Below, one piece after another: positions 12,436 through 21,631 of a stretch of 64,000 nt of DNA (the stretch's first letter is position 1; every line of letters starts with the position of its first letter). The notes beneath the pieces are model-generated. The model was not told where the DNA came from and ran no database searches. It worked only from the letters and a program-made list of their open reading frames with translations. Source of the stretch: Homarus americanus (lineage: Eukaryota; Arthropoda; Malacostraca; Decapoda; Nephropidae); the NCBI RefSeq assembly GCF_018991925.1, contig NW_024737068.1, positions 8,425,337 through 8,489,336 on the forward strand, given 5' to 3'. The position numbers were made by a program, and so were the translations under genes.

Positions 12436-13610
12436 CTCTCATGTTCTACTACTGCCCTTCATATGTCTGTCTCTCTGTCTATGTCTAGTTGTTTGTTCGT
12501 TGGTTAATCTATTTATTAATGTATCTAATTATCTATTAATTTATTTACCTGTCCAAATGATGGCTTTATGAAGTCATGTGTATATCTCTCATAAATCCTC
12601 AAAGATATTTCTTTTATTAATCGTATATGTCTGCTGGTGTATATACTGTGAGGGTTATTGTCATGTTACCATTCTTTAGTGTGTATATATATTGTAATTA
12701 TCTATATTGTAATACAAATAATACCTGAGACACGATCACTCTCTCTGATACACACACACAAAAAAATATTAATTTATATTCTCAGTCCTGACATTAAGGT
12801 GCCATTTAATATAGTTTGTGACACATCATAATAGAGATCTTGATTTATTTACTGTGTTGTTTGGTGTGTGAAGTAATAGATGGTGAACAGTGCTTAAAGA
12901 CCAAAGGTGTTGGAGTACCACAATAGATCACAATAATACTAACTGTGGTCTGTCATACAACCTATAGTGTATCATGTATGTTTTGTCGATGTTTAGAACT
13001 CACGAATACTTTCAGTAGCTGTGTGTGTGTGTATTTCTGAGACACCCTGTACCTAGATATGATATTGAATCACACTTTTTGCCACACAGTAACCTGGTGG
13101 TCTCCAGAACACACACTAAAAATTCATTCCAAGTATTAAGCTAGAGGGGGTACTTAATTACCATCGTCTAATCGTAGGAAATTACTGAAATATAATTAAA
13201 CTTCGTGATGTAATTGACATATTTAAGTGATGACGCTGGGACAATTAACGTTGACATACATATTAATACATCACTTATTTGTCAAGGAGGGAGGACACAG
13301 GGGGGTGGAGTTATGTGAGGAGAGTGACATTAGAATTAGTCTATTTTGTTCTATTTATCTGTTGGTTATGTTAATGAAGGTCTTAGTACCCGACAGCTTC
13401 ATTATCTTCGCGACCATCCGCACCAGAGGACTCAGGGGGTCGGATTAGTAGGATCTAAGATGATAATGTCCATCCTGTGTGTTGCATAACCGGATGAGTT
13501 AAATCTAAATGAGTCAAAATTGCATTAATTCCAAAGTGTAATTGAGGGTCAAAACAGGATATTTAAGGTATTAACTCCTAGTGTGAATCAGTAGGTCTCT
13601 TTGATACCTC
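12436..13610. other. Stretch without recognised features
   Basis: Mixed AT-rich sequence. A 73-codon open frame at 13227-13448 has no recognisable domain and no splice support. Confidence 0.55.
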
Positions 13611-13715
13611 ACCTAAACCTAACCTAACCTAACCTAACCTAACCTAACCTAACCTAACCTAACCTAACCTAACCTAACCTAACCTAACCTAACCTAACAT
13701 AACATAACCTAACCT
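13611..13715 (-). repeat. Interstitial (CCTAA)n tract
   Basis: About 20 AACCT units, the longest telomere-type tract in the window, with two AACAT variants near its right end. Orientation is opposite to the tracts at 6.6 and 14.4 kb. Confidence 0.93.
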
Positions 13716-14356
13716 CGCCGCGGTGTACCATTTTTCACAATTGTTCGGACAAGCTCCATCTGCCGGATATATTACGACCATTACCATAATATTCTCGTTA
13801 GTGATTCCAATGACGCTATTGTGAGTTATGACGCATTCTACCGTGAAACATTTTACCTCGTTAAGAGACCAACTGCACATAGATATGACTACTTAACCAA
13901 GACATCAAGCACTAGAGGTTACCAACTTTACTCTATCTAAATTTCATATCAGAGGATGTAAGATGTTACCTTTTATGTTCTGAGGTATATTAAGACAAAA
14001 GGACACAGCTTAATTACAGGTATATATACCAAATGAAGACATTGCTTACCTGTAGAGAAATGTTATACCTGTGTTGATGTTTGTAAATGATGGTATTAAG
14101 TTGAATTTTGAGTTTGTGAATAGTGGAGTTTAAGTTATGAGAATATTATTAAGTTACTGAAAAGGTATTGGGTAAAATAATTACATTGTCACTGTGAGTA
14201 ATTTATTTTATCGTGGGTTCACATTCACATAGGACCTTAGTTTGTATGTTTACCTGATCTTGAACTTTAAAAAGGTAATTAAGTTCATTCATTAAGCTAA
14301 AAGATAACTTATCAACGTTACACCCAGATTCTACCTTAGACACAATCATATAGCCT

Positions 14357-14415
14357 CAGTTAGGTTAGGTTAGGTTAGGTTAGGTTAGGTTAGCTTAGGT
14401 TAGCTTAGGTTAGCG
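14357..14415 (+). repeat. Interstitial TTAGG tract
   Basis: About ten TTAGG units with TTAGC variants at the right. It faces the CCTAA tract at 13.6 kb with about 640 bases between. Confidence 0.9.
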
Positions 14416-14599
14416 TTTGGGTGGCTCCTCCTCAGGTGAAATAATCTAAGGTATCTAATGATCAGGTGATTCTATTTTCCCAAGTTCATAAATACTTTGT
14501 TTTATTCACAAGTCATAAGAGAAAGCAGAATATGAGTCAGTGTGGCAAAAATACAAAGTCACATTAGTTATATATCACCCTGGAGCCTGACAACTCCCA

Positions 14600-14602
14600 C
14601 CA

Positions 14603-14633
<31 letters not shown>

Positions 14634-14645
14634 GGCTGTCTGTCA
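14600..14645. repeat. (GTCT)n microsatellite
   Basis: About ten GTCT units, one GGCT variant. Confidence 0.93.
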
Positions 14646-14907
14646 TTCCTATCGAGAATCACCCCATATAATAAACCTTCATATTACTTCATGACTCGCT
14701 CTTATCTCTCTCCCTTATCTGTTAAAGGTCCCGTTATCTTTCGCTACTCATAACTAAGATAATTCACTTTCGTTATCGGTCATTTTCTTTATCCTACACA
14801 TTTAGCGTCGTGTTTCCCTCGTCTCCTTTATTCCTGTGTCACTTCCCCATTACTTTTATCAGTCTTCTTCTCCTATTCTCTTATCGTATTAATTGATTAG
14901 CGGAGGT

Positions 14908-14951
14908 AGGCCTATCGCACTCATTGTGATGGGTGTTTGAACGATAGGCCT
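14908..14951. repeat. Perfect 10-bp inverted repeat
   Basis: AGGCCTATCG at 14908 and CGATAGGCCT at 14942 form a perfect 10-base stem with a 24-base loop. Confidence 0.75.
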
Positions 14952-15096
14952 CGGGTTTTTATCTGGAATTTAAGACTGGATGTTATCTGTTATTTCTGTT
15001 ATCTCAAAGTTTAGATCCGATTTTTTAGCTGAAGATAAATATTTGATGTTAAACTTAATACAATAATTGATTGGATATCTAAAAAAATCATAAAAT

Positions 15097-15150
15097 ATGC
15101 CGTTATTTCAGTTAACATAAAAATCGGTTATTTCAGTTAACATAAAAATC
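15097..15150 (+). repeat. ~25-bp tandem duplication
   Basis: GTTATTTCAGTTAACATAAA plus AATC occurs twice in a row. Confidence 0.85.
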
Positions 15151-15225
15151 CAGTGTTGATTTTAAAACTAAGATTCGAATAAAGATTTAATATTTAAGAG
15201 AAAAAAATTACAAGTCGACCTTATC

Positions 15226-15288
15226 TTAAAATGAAAAGCCGGATGTTTAAACCCTCAAAATGAAAAGCCGGATGTTTAAACTCTTAAG
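15226..15288 (+). repeat. ~29-bp tandem duplication
   Basis: AAAATGAAAAGCCGGATGTT plus TAAAC occurs twice in a row. Confidence 0.85.
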
Positions 15289-15582
15289 AATAAAGGTTTT
15301 AACACTTTTCATAAGCTTCCGTGTGTGTGTGTTTACCTGGGCGGTGTATCACATAATACTTTAATAACAACAGCAGCGTTTATGGTCCTCTGAAACACGA
15401 CCTCAACACTACCCGATCCTTTATGAGTCAAATAAAACGTATTAAGCATCTCTTATATACATCATAATGGAAGAAACTTTTAATAAGACTTGTCAATTTG
15501 GCGGTGATATTTTACGGCTATCGAATAAAAAATCAGTGGATGACAGGGACTTTGTTGTGAGCTATGAGTGGAGTCGTCCTGC

Positions 15583-15584
<2 letters not shown>

Positions 15585-15678
<94 letters not shown>
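15585..15678. repeat. (GA)n microsatellite, about 47 units
   Basis: Pure GA for about 94 bases. Confidence 0.98.
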
Positions 15679-15681
<3 letters not shown>

Positions 15682-16651
15682 AATATTAAGCGAACACCTT
15701 TGAACCCTGTAATTAGCATCAAGTTGAATACACTAACCCTTTCCCTTCTACTGTTTTGCATTTAAATTCCAAACTACTTATTCAATGACCATTTCATATT
15801 AAAAGAATAAATCTCAAAACTTTAGCCTCTGGGACTTGCCTTCAATGCCTCTCATCCCCAACTTAACTTAAATCCCGGGGGAAGAAGAACCGAGCGTGTC
15901 GTGTGTTCAGGCAGTATTCATGAAACCTCAGCGCCAGTTCCAAGTAGAATACACAAACTTGGTAACACTTGGACAGGTGGACCCCAGTAATTACGGTCTC
16001 GGGCTGTCTAAAGCACTACCAAGTTGGTTCAACACCTCAAGAGTCCTGCCTGAGGTTTATAAATTGTGCCGTGGTGTCTCGCGTCTACTCCCACCAACGC
16101 TGAATTGAACAGACACAACGAGTGGTTAAATCATAGTAGTGTGTGGTCATTTGATATGTGTTAGTTCTGTTTTATTCCTGGGTATGTTACTGTTACAGGT
16201 TATTGAATGTTGTGGGGTAGAAGCTGTAGTGAAACATTTCTCCGGGCCCCAGTGGTTATTGTTTTGTAGGAGAAAGGTCAATGAAAATGTGTTTTTTTTT
16301 GTACTGTGTCTAACTCATCTTTATCATCTTCCATTAATTAATCTACTTTTTTGTCGTTTTTGGTGAACAAAAATGAGATAACTCTTATTGTCTGTTTATT
16401 CCTTGAAGTGAAATTAATAATACTTTTTTTTTATTTATATATAACACTAAACATCTTGAAGAAACAAAAAGGTAGACATCAAATATGAAATAAACGACGG
16501 ATAAAAATTCTTCCCCCAAACATCAGTGACATACCCAAAAGATGAAGTAGTTTGTTGTCAATTTCTCCAACTCATGAAAGTTTTGCTTAACAACAGATAA
16601 AAGAAAACAGACGAAGAATAAAAGTAAAATTTCAAAGTTTTATATTATAAT
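15679..16651. other. Complex stretch before the retroelement
   Basis: 15880-16110 is more GC-balanced than its surroundings. It contains a 62-codon frame from ATG 15920 to 16108 with normal-looking composition and a TATAAA-like TTTATAAATT near 16057. No family is recognised, so it is not called a gene. 16380-16650 is A/T-rich. Confidence 0.4.
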
Positions 16652-17995
16652 TTCATCAAGGGTGACCATTCTAATCCCTCTAACTATCGCCCCATTGCCC
16701 TAACTTCATCCCTCTCTAAGATTTTCGAAACTATCTTGAACTCCCATTTTCTCCGTCACCTTGAACGCCTTTCTCTTTTGTCGGATCACCAGTATGGCTT
16801 TCGCCAGGAAAGATCTACTGGTGATCTGCTCTCCTATTGCACCCATCTTTGGTCATCCTCTCTTAGGGATTATGGGGAAACTTTTGTCGTGGCCCTCGAC
16901 ATCTCCAAAGCATTTGACAGGGTATGGCACAAGTCTTTGCTATCTAAACTTCCCTCTTTTGGTTTCTCTCCCCCACTTTGTTCTCTCATCTCTAGCTTCC
17001 TTGAGAATCGATCCATGGCAGTTGTTGTCGAGGGATCGATTTCTCGCTCTTTCTCTACCAATAGTGGCGTCCCACAGGGTTCTGTTCTTTCACCAACTCT
17101 CTTTCTTCTTTTTATCAATGATTTACTTCACACTACAACTAATTCTATCCATTCTTACGCCGATGATTCTACTCTTCACTCTTCCTCACATTTTCCCCTT
17201 CCTCCTAACTCTCAAACTAGATCTGTTTCTAGAACTGATGTCATTACTTCTATCAACGCGGATCTGTGCAGCATCTCTGAATGGGGAGATACAAACTTGG
17301 TTAAGTTCAATAGTAACAAAACTCAATATTTACCAATTACACTTTGTAAAGTAGACGATCTCCCACCAATTACATTTCAGGACGCTATCATCCCCCCAAA
17401 TTCTGAAATAAATATGTTAGGCCTCACCATTTCCTCCAATATGTCCTGGAAATCACACATCCTTAGTATAACTAAAGCTGCCTCCCGAAAATTGGGAATG
17501 CTGTACAGATGCCGCAGCTACTTCACTCCTGAGCAGTTGCTCCAAGTGTATAAGGGATTCATTCGTCCTAACTTGGAGTACTGCTCTCATATCTGGGGTG
17601 GCTCTTCTTCTGTCCAACTATTAGACAGGGTGGAATCAAAGGCATTTCGTCTTATTAACTCTCCTCCTTTAGTCGACAATCTCTCTTCCCTTTCTCTTCG
17701 CCGCAATGTTGCTTCACTCTCTCTCTTTTACAGGTACTTTAACGGGCAATGTTCAGGGGATTTGGCATCCTGTGTACCGCCGGTAAGGCCGTGGGTTCGT
17801 AACACACGTCTTGTCCGCGGTGCCCACCATTTCTCTGTTGATATCGGTCACACGAGAATAACCCGTTATAGTACCTCCTTCTTTCCTCACACAGCCAAAC
17901 TGTGAAATGCTTTGCCTTCTTCTGTGTTTCCATGCTCTTACAATCTGTCTCACTTTAAAAAGCTGGTTTTCCGGCATCTTCGTGGTGTAGATTAA
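16652..17995 (+). pseudogene. Reverse transcriptase fragment, nonsense-mutated
   Basis: This is the RT domain and C-terminal tail of a non-LTR retrotransposon polyprotein, about 447 codons. Visible RT motifs are the finger segment NYRPIALTSS followed by QYGFRQERST, motif A LDISKAFDRVWH (catalytic Asp), motif B GVPQGSVLSPTLF, and motif C YADD at 17156-17167 (two catalytic Asp). The tail ends RYSTSFFPHTAKL, then TGA at 17903, then in-frame NALPSSVFPCSYNL to a TAA at 17993. Family members usually have Trp at the TGA position (KLWNALP), so TGG to TGA is the likely mutation. Otherwise the frame is unbroken, which suggests a fairly young copy. It lacks the endonuclease and cannot move on its own. 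Assignment to jockey rather than a neighbouring clade is by motif impression only. Confidence 0.88.
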
Positions 17996-18126
17996 TACAG
18001 TATAACCTTTTTTCTATATTTTCAATTTCTTTCCGTTCTTTTTTTTTCGCCCCCCAGGCTCCGTTGTGGGTCGTTTGACCTGTGCCCGTGTTGGCTAATT
18101 CCCGTAAAAAAAAAAAGAAAAAAAAA
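16652..18126 (+). mobile_element. 5'-truncated jockey-superfamily-like non-LTR retrotransposon
   Basis: The element begins abruptly inside the reverse transcriptase region at about 16652, where AT-rich flank gives way to codons for IKGDHSNPSNYRPIAL. It ends in a short 3' UTR and an A-rich tail at 18107-18127. Loss of the 5' end, a poly(A)-like tail and no LTR are typical of target-primed reverse transcription. The upstream endonuclease and ORF1 are absent. Clear target-site duplications were not found. Confidence 0.88.
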
Positions 18127-18270
18127 TTTAACAAACGAAAATCATTTCGTCGAACACAAATTGTTTCTGTTTACTCTCGAGTGTACAAATGTTACATCAA
18201 TAATTTGCTATGGAAAAGAACAAAAATAGATTAAAACGAATATATACTATCCTAAGCAAGATTCTAGACA

Positions 18271-18292
18271 AGTAGTAGTAGTAGTAGTAGTA
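18271..18292 (+). repeat. (TAG)n microsatellite, left flank of copy A
   Basis: About seven GTA/TAG units ending where retroelement copy A begins. Confidence 0.9.
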
Positions 18293-18299
18293 ATCATAA

Positions 18300-18398
18300 T
18301 TATGTATTCGGATATTTATTTTTAAGTTAACAAAATGGCGGCGAAGGTGTGGCTATAAGGGGAGGATGGAGGCCAAACAATTACAAAAAAACATAATC
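18300..18398 (+). mobile_element. (TAG)n-targeting retroelement, copy A (3' end only)
   Basis: About 95 bases match the last 95 bases of the full copy at 22456-22548: TATGTATT.GGATATTTA, then AATGGCGGCGAAGGTGTGGC, then GGAGG.TGGAGGCCA and an A-rich tail. TAG-type repeats lie directly on both sides. It is the most diverged and shortest of the three copies, so probably the oldest. Confidence 0.85.
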
Positions 18399-18599
18399 GT
18401 AGTAGTAGCAGTAGTCGTAGTGGTAGTAGCAGCAGTAGTCGTAGTCGTAGTAGCAGCAGTAGTCGTAGTAGTAGCAGTAGTCGTAGCAGCAGTAGTAGTG
18501 GTAGTAATCGTAGTAGTAGTAGTATAAAAAAGTAGCAGTAGTATTAGTGTTAAAAAAGTAGTACAGTATTAGTAATAGTAGTGGTAGTAGTAGTAGTGC
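18399..18599 (+). repeat. Degenerate (TAG)n tract between copies A and B
   Basis: GTAGTAGTAG interspersed with CAG and CGT triplets for about 135 bases, then two short A-rich patches and further TAG units up to the junction with copy B. The heavy decay fits an old insertion on its left. Confidence 0.88.
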
Positions 18600-18904
18600 T
18601 ATCCGAACAGAAGCAGCAGCCCAGAAGTTATGTTACAGCCTGGATGAGATGTCGACTGTCCTTCTCTCTCCGTAGGTCGGCTTTGCTCTGCTTCAGGGGA
18701 ACGAGAGCATCGGCCCCAAAGCAGAAAACAGTTGCAGATATTGACTACGAGGCAACAGTCACTGAATGCCGCATAGATCTGGGGCTCAACTAACTCAACA
18801 CAGCTAGGGTAGCTACTTATGTATTAGGATATTTAATTTTAAGGTAATAAAATGACGGCAAAGGTGTGGCTATTTGGGGAGGCTGGAGGCCACGTTTAAG
18901 AAAA
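18600..18904 (+). mobile_element. (TAG)n-targeting retroelement, copy B (5'-truncated)
   Basis: About 300 bases aligning along their whole length with 22241-22548 of copy C, estimated by eye at about 85-90 percent identity. It starts within the endonuclease coding region (CCGAACAGAAGCAGCAGCCC) and keeps the last 62 or so codons, the stop at 18791-18793 and the 3' UTR with its GGAGGCTGGAGGCCACGT end. It is flanked by TAG repeats on both sides. Confidence 0.92.
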
Positions 18905-18924
18905 GTAGTAGTAGTAGTAGTAGT
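18905..18924 (+). repeat. (TAG)n between copies B and C
   Basis: Six to seven pure GTA units form both the right junction of copy B and the left junction of copy C. Confidence 0.93.
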
Positions 18925-19306
18925 CGCGACTCTCGCCCCTATGGGGCCAAGTGCCTCGCGCTTTCGGTCGCCCCCCCCACCTCAAGTAACGGCCAAGTGA
19001 GTATATATAACTATTGTTACATCAGCGAGACCATAGAAATGGTGGCTATCTCTGCCAAAGTTACATAAACAAGTGTTAGGTGTGACAATTCTTGCTCCCA
19101 GTGGACTATTCTCATGTGTGGATTATCGCCCACATGGGGGGTGCCCGACACAACCACACGCGCGCGTATGCCCCTACTACTCGGACACCGCAGGCCAGGT
19201 CGTCACATCTGTGCCCCATACGCATAAGATCTAGTTTCTTCGTCCGAATGGGCCCAATAGCAGAGGGCGGAGGCGGAAGTATCTGTCGCCCAAGGTGCTG
19301 TTCACT
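18925..19306 (+). promoter_or_regulatory. 5' UTR / promoter region of copy C
   Basis: About 380 bases, GC-rich at the start (TCTCGCCCCTATGGGGCCAA carries the palindrome CCCCTATGGGG). It contains no long open frame in phase with the RT. For elements of this kind the internal promoter or 5' RNA structure lies here; no specific motif is claimed. Confidence 0.5.
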
Positions 19307-21631
19307 ATGCCTGGTAACATTCATTGTTGCGTCTGTGCTAGCCCGAACCAAAACTGCACAAATTGTGTTTGTGCGAGAAACAACCGACCATGCGTGGATT
19401 GCAAGAAGCGAGACCAGTGTCAGAACCCACGTCGCAGGGAGCCGACACAGGTGGCCACAGTGGATATCGCCGGGACCCAACTACCCGATGATATCCGAAA
19501 TGATAGCAGTGAGTCTACTCAACCCGAAAATGTAGTACTAATTAATGCTGCTCCCTTAGTAGCAGGTGTCCACGAGGAGAATGAGAGACAGCCACCTCAG
19601 TGGAATGGCATGTCGATGGAAAATGCAGACATATGGGTCAAAGAAACCTATTCAGAAATTGTCAAGTGGTCGCCCGCTAACTTATTTGAACCACCCAAGT
19701 GTGCGGCCACCAAAGAAATGATTCGGGAGATGACTCGCTTCATGTCTGATTACACTCAGGACCGCTTCCTCGCCCCCCTAGCTCTTCAAATACTGGCAAT
19801 AATACCACATCTATTTTGTCAGAGGACACACACAAAGGCTAAGCACAAAGAAAATGTGGCAGCAATGAAGAGAAGATTGACAATGTGGCAGACTGGGGCC
19901 CTAGATGATCTCCTATGTGAAGCAAGAACACTGCAGGAGAGACTAAAATTTACGGGTGACGGAAAGCAAAACACCGATGACGTGGCAAGAAAATTTGGAA
20001 ACAAAATGCGTGTGGGAAAAGTGTCTCTCGCGGTAAGATCTCTCACACAGGAATCCTCCGGTGGAGTGATGCCAATAAACAGAGAGACATTAAAACTATT
20101 GAAAGAGAAACATCCCCCTGCAAGCGAAGATGAAGGCATCAGGTTCCAGGGTGACTATATCCCACCAAATGCTGTCCTGTTCGAGAAAATAACAGGAGAG
20201 ATGGTGTGGAAAAAGGCACTGAAGACTCGAGGAGGAGCCGGCCCTTCAGGTCTGGATGCAAACGGTTGGAGAGTCATCCTCAGCACAAACAAGTTTGGCC
20301 CTGTAGCAAGCGATCTCTGCACTGCCATTGCCGCCCTTGCAAGAAAGCTTGCATCCTCTTGCTGCCATCACCTCCAGGCTCTGACGGCCTGCCGCCTTAT
20401 TCCTCTGGAAAAGAAACCAGGATGTAGACCTATAGGGGTGGGGGAAGTGCTGAGGCGGATCATCGGAAAGTGCATAATGGAGGTGGTAAAGGATGATGTC
20501 AGGGCAGCAGCAGGGAACCTACAAGTGTGTGCTGGCCACCAGGCTGGTGGGGAGGCGGCCATTCACGCCATGAGATTGATATTTGAGCAGCGTGATTGTG
20601 AGGCCGTTCTCCTGGTGGATGCTTCAAACGCATTCAACATACTTAACCGCAAGGCTGCACTGCACAACATCAAGATCAAGTGTCCTAGCTTTGCGATGTA
20701 TGTTGAAAATTCGTATAGGAATCCATCAGACCTCTACATAGTAAACAATAAGGCTCTACGAGGTGATACCATCCTACAGTCGACTGAGGGAACAACACAG
20801 GGGGACCCCGTTGCAATGGCAATGTATGCAATAGGCCTATCAGTGCTCCAACAAGAAATAAAGTTTGAAACAACTGGGGTCAAACAAGTGGCATATGCTG
20901 ATGACCTCACAGGAGCAGGAAAAGTGGAGGACATCAAAAAGTGGTGGGACCTGGTAACATCGCGAGGTCCACAAATAGGGTACCACCCAAACGCCAGCAA
21001 ATCCTTCCTCATCGTGAAGCCAGATCATTATGATCGGGCTTTGGAGGTTTTCGGCGAAAGTGAGGTCAAAATAACTAAGGACGGCCAAAGACATCTAGGC
21101 GCAGTAATTGGCACTACGGACTTCAAGACCCAGTACGTATCGGGAAAGGTGAATGAGTGGGTTAGCGAAATCCAAGCTCTATCGGAGATCGCTAACACAG
21201 AGCCACATGCGGCCTTTGCAGCATTCACCCATGGAGTCAAGCATCGTTGGAACTACCTGATGCGTACCATCCCTGAGATCGGACCCCTCCTCCACCCTTT
21301 GGAAGAAGCAATCAGGGTCAAGTTCATTCCCAAACTAGTGAAACACCCTGACTTAACCCGAGCAGAAAGAACACTTCTTGCACTTCCACCAAGACTGGGA
21401 GGGATGGGACTAACTAATCCAGAGGAGATTGCTGACTCTGAACATCAAAATTCACTTAAGCTCACGGCAGCCCTCACTGACCACATAATAGCCCAGAATG
21501 CAACAGGGGAAGTGGACACCAGCGAAGTTAATAAGATCCGTAGGTCCATTACAACAGATCGGCAGCACTGCCAAAATGACATGTTGCAGCAACTATTGCT
21601 GCATGTTCCAGAAAATTTGACAAAAAAGTAG
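19307..21631 (+). CDS. Reverse transcriptase with N-terminal CXC-like domain
   Basis: 774 residues from ATG 19307; the frame is open four codons further upstream, but ATG is the first ordinary start. Residues 7-38 are a cysteine cluster C-x-C-x6-C-x2-C-x-C-x6-C-x2-C-x5-C (with a further Cys at 7), resembling the CXC (tesmin/MSL2-type) DNA-binding fold. The reverse transcriptase occupies roughly residues 290-600: motif A has Asp438 in LLVDASNAFN, motif B is GTTQGDP at 495-501, and motif C is YADD at 530-533. The thumb follows, with LPPRLGGMGL near residue 700. All catalytic Asp are present. The frame ends LTKK-stop, with TAG at 21629. The endonuclease follows in the -1 frame, so the natural product is probably a fusion. 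It should nick and copy RNA into the TAG repeat by target-primed reverse transcription. Confidence 0.88.
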   Translation: MPGNIHCCVCASPNQNCTNCVCARNNRPCVDCKKRDQCQNPRRREPTQVATVDIAGTQLPDDIRNDSSESTQPENVVLINAAPLVAGVHEENERQPPQWNGMSMENADIWVKETYSEIVKWSPANLFEPPKCAATKEMIREMTRFMSDYTQDRFLAPLALQILAIIPHLFCQRTHTKAKHKENVAAMKRRLTMWQTGALDDLLCEARTLQERLKFTGDGKQNTDDVARKFGNKMRVGKVSLAVRSLTQESSGGVMPINRETLKLLKEKHPPASEDEGIRFQGDYIPPNAVLFEKITGEMVWKKALKTRGGAGPSGLDANGWRVILSTNKFGPVASDLCTAIAALARKLASSCCHHLQALTACRLIPLEKKPGCRPIGVGEVLRRIIGKCIMEVVKDDVRAAAGNLQVCAGHQAGGEAAIHAMRLIFEQRDCEAVLLVDASNAFNILNRKAALHNIKIKCPSFAMYVENSYRNPSDLYIVNNKALRGDTILQSTEGTTQGDPVAMAMYAIGLSVLQQEIKFETTGVKQVAYADDLTGAGKVEDIKKWWDLVTSRGPQIGYHPNASKSFLIVKPDHYDRALEVFGESEVKITKDGQRHLGAVIGTTDFKTQYVSGKVNEWVSEIQALSEIANTEPHAAFAAFTHGVKHRWNYLMRTIPEIGPLLHPLEEAIRVKFIPKLVKHPDLTRAERTLLALPPRLGGMGLTNPEEIADSEHQNSLKLTAALTDHIIAQNATGEVDTSEVNKIRRSITTDRQHCQNDMLQQLLLHVPENLTKK
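21622..21631 (+). other. A_AAA_AAG heptamer followed by TAG: possible -1 frameshift site
   Basis: In the RT frame the codons read ACA AAA AAG TAG. The seven bases A AAA AAG fit the X XXY YYZ rule for -1 slippage in the correct phase. A one-base slip continues AAA AAA GTA GCT into the endonuclease frame, which is open for 267 further codons. The alternative is simple loss of one A from a run of seven, by mutation or assembly error; both explanations predict this same sequence. Confidence 0.5.

Noticed and set aside
13611..13715. True chromosome end
   Set aside because: Only about 100 bases long and flanked by ordinary sequence on both sides, so interstitial.
13689..13880. 63-codon minus-strand frame beside the CCTAA tract
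   Set aside because: No recognisable features; likely chance.
15896..16108. 70-codon frame with ordinary amino-acid composition
   Set aside because: Opens at GTG (first ATG at 15920), no recognised family, no splice signals; kept only as a remark on the region.
16870..17118. Minus-strand and alternate plus-strand frames across the jockey-like RT
   Set aside because: Shadows of the RT frame, which carries all conserved motifs.
19112..19480. 122-codon minus-strand frame within the retroelement
   Set aside because: Antisense shadow of the element's 5' UTR and RT start.
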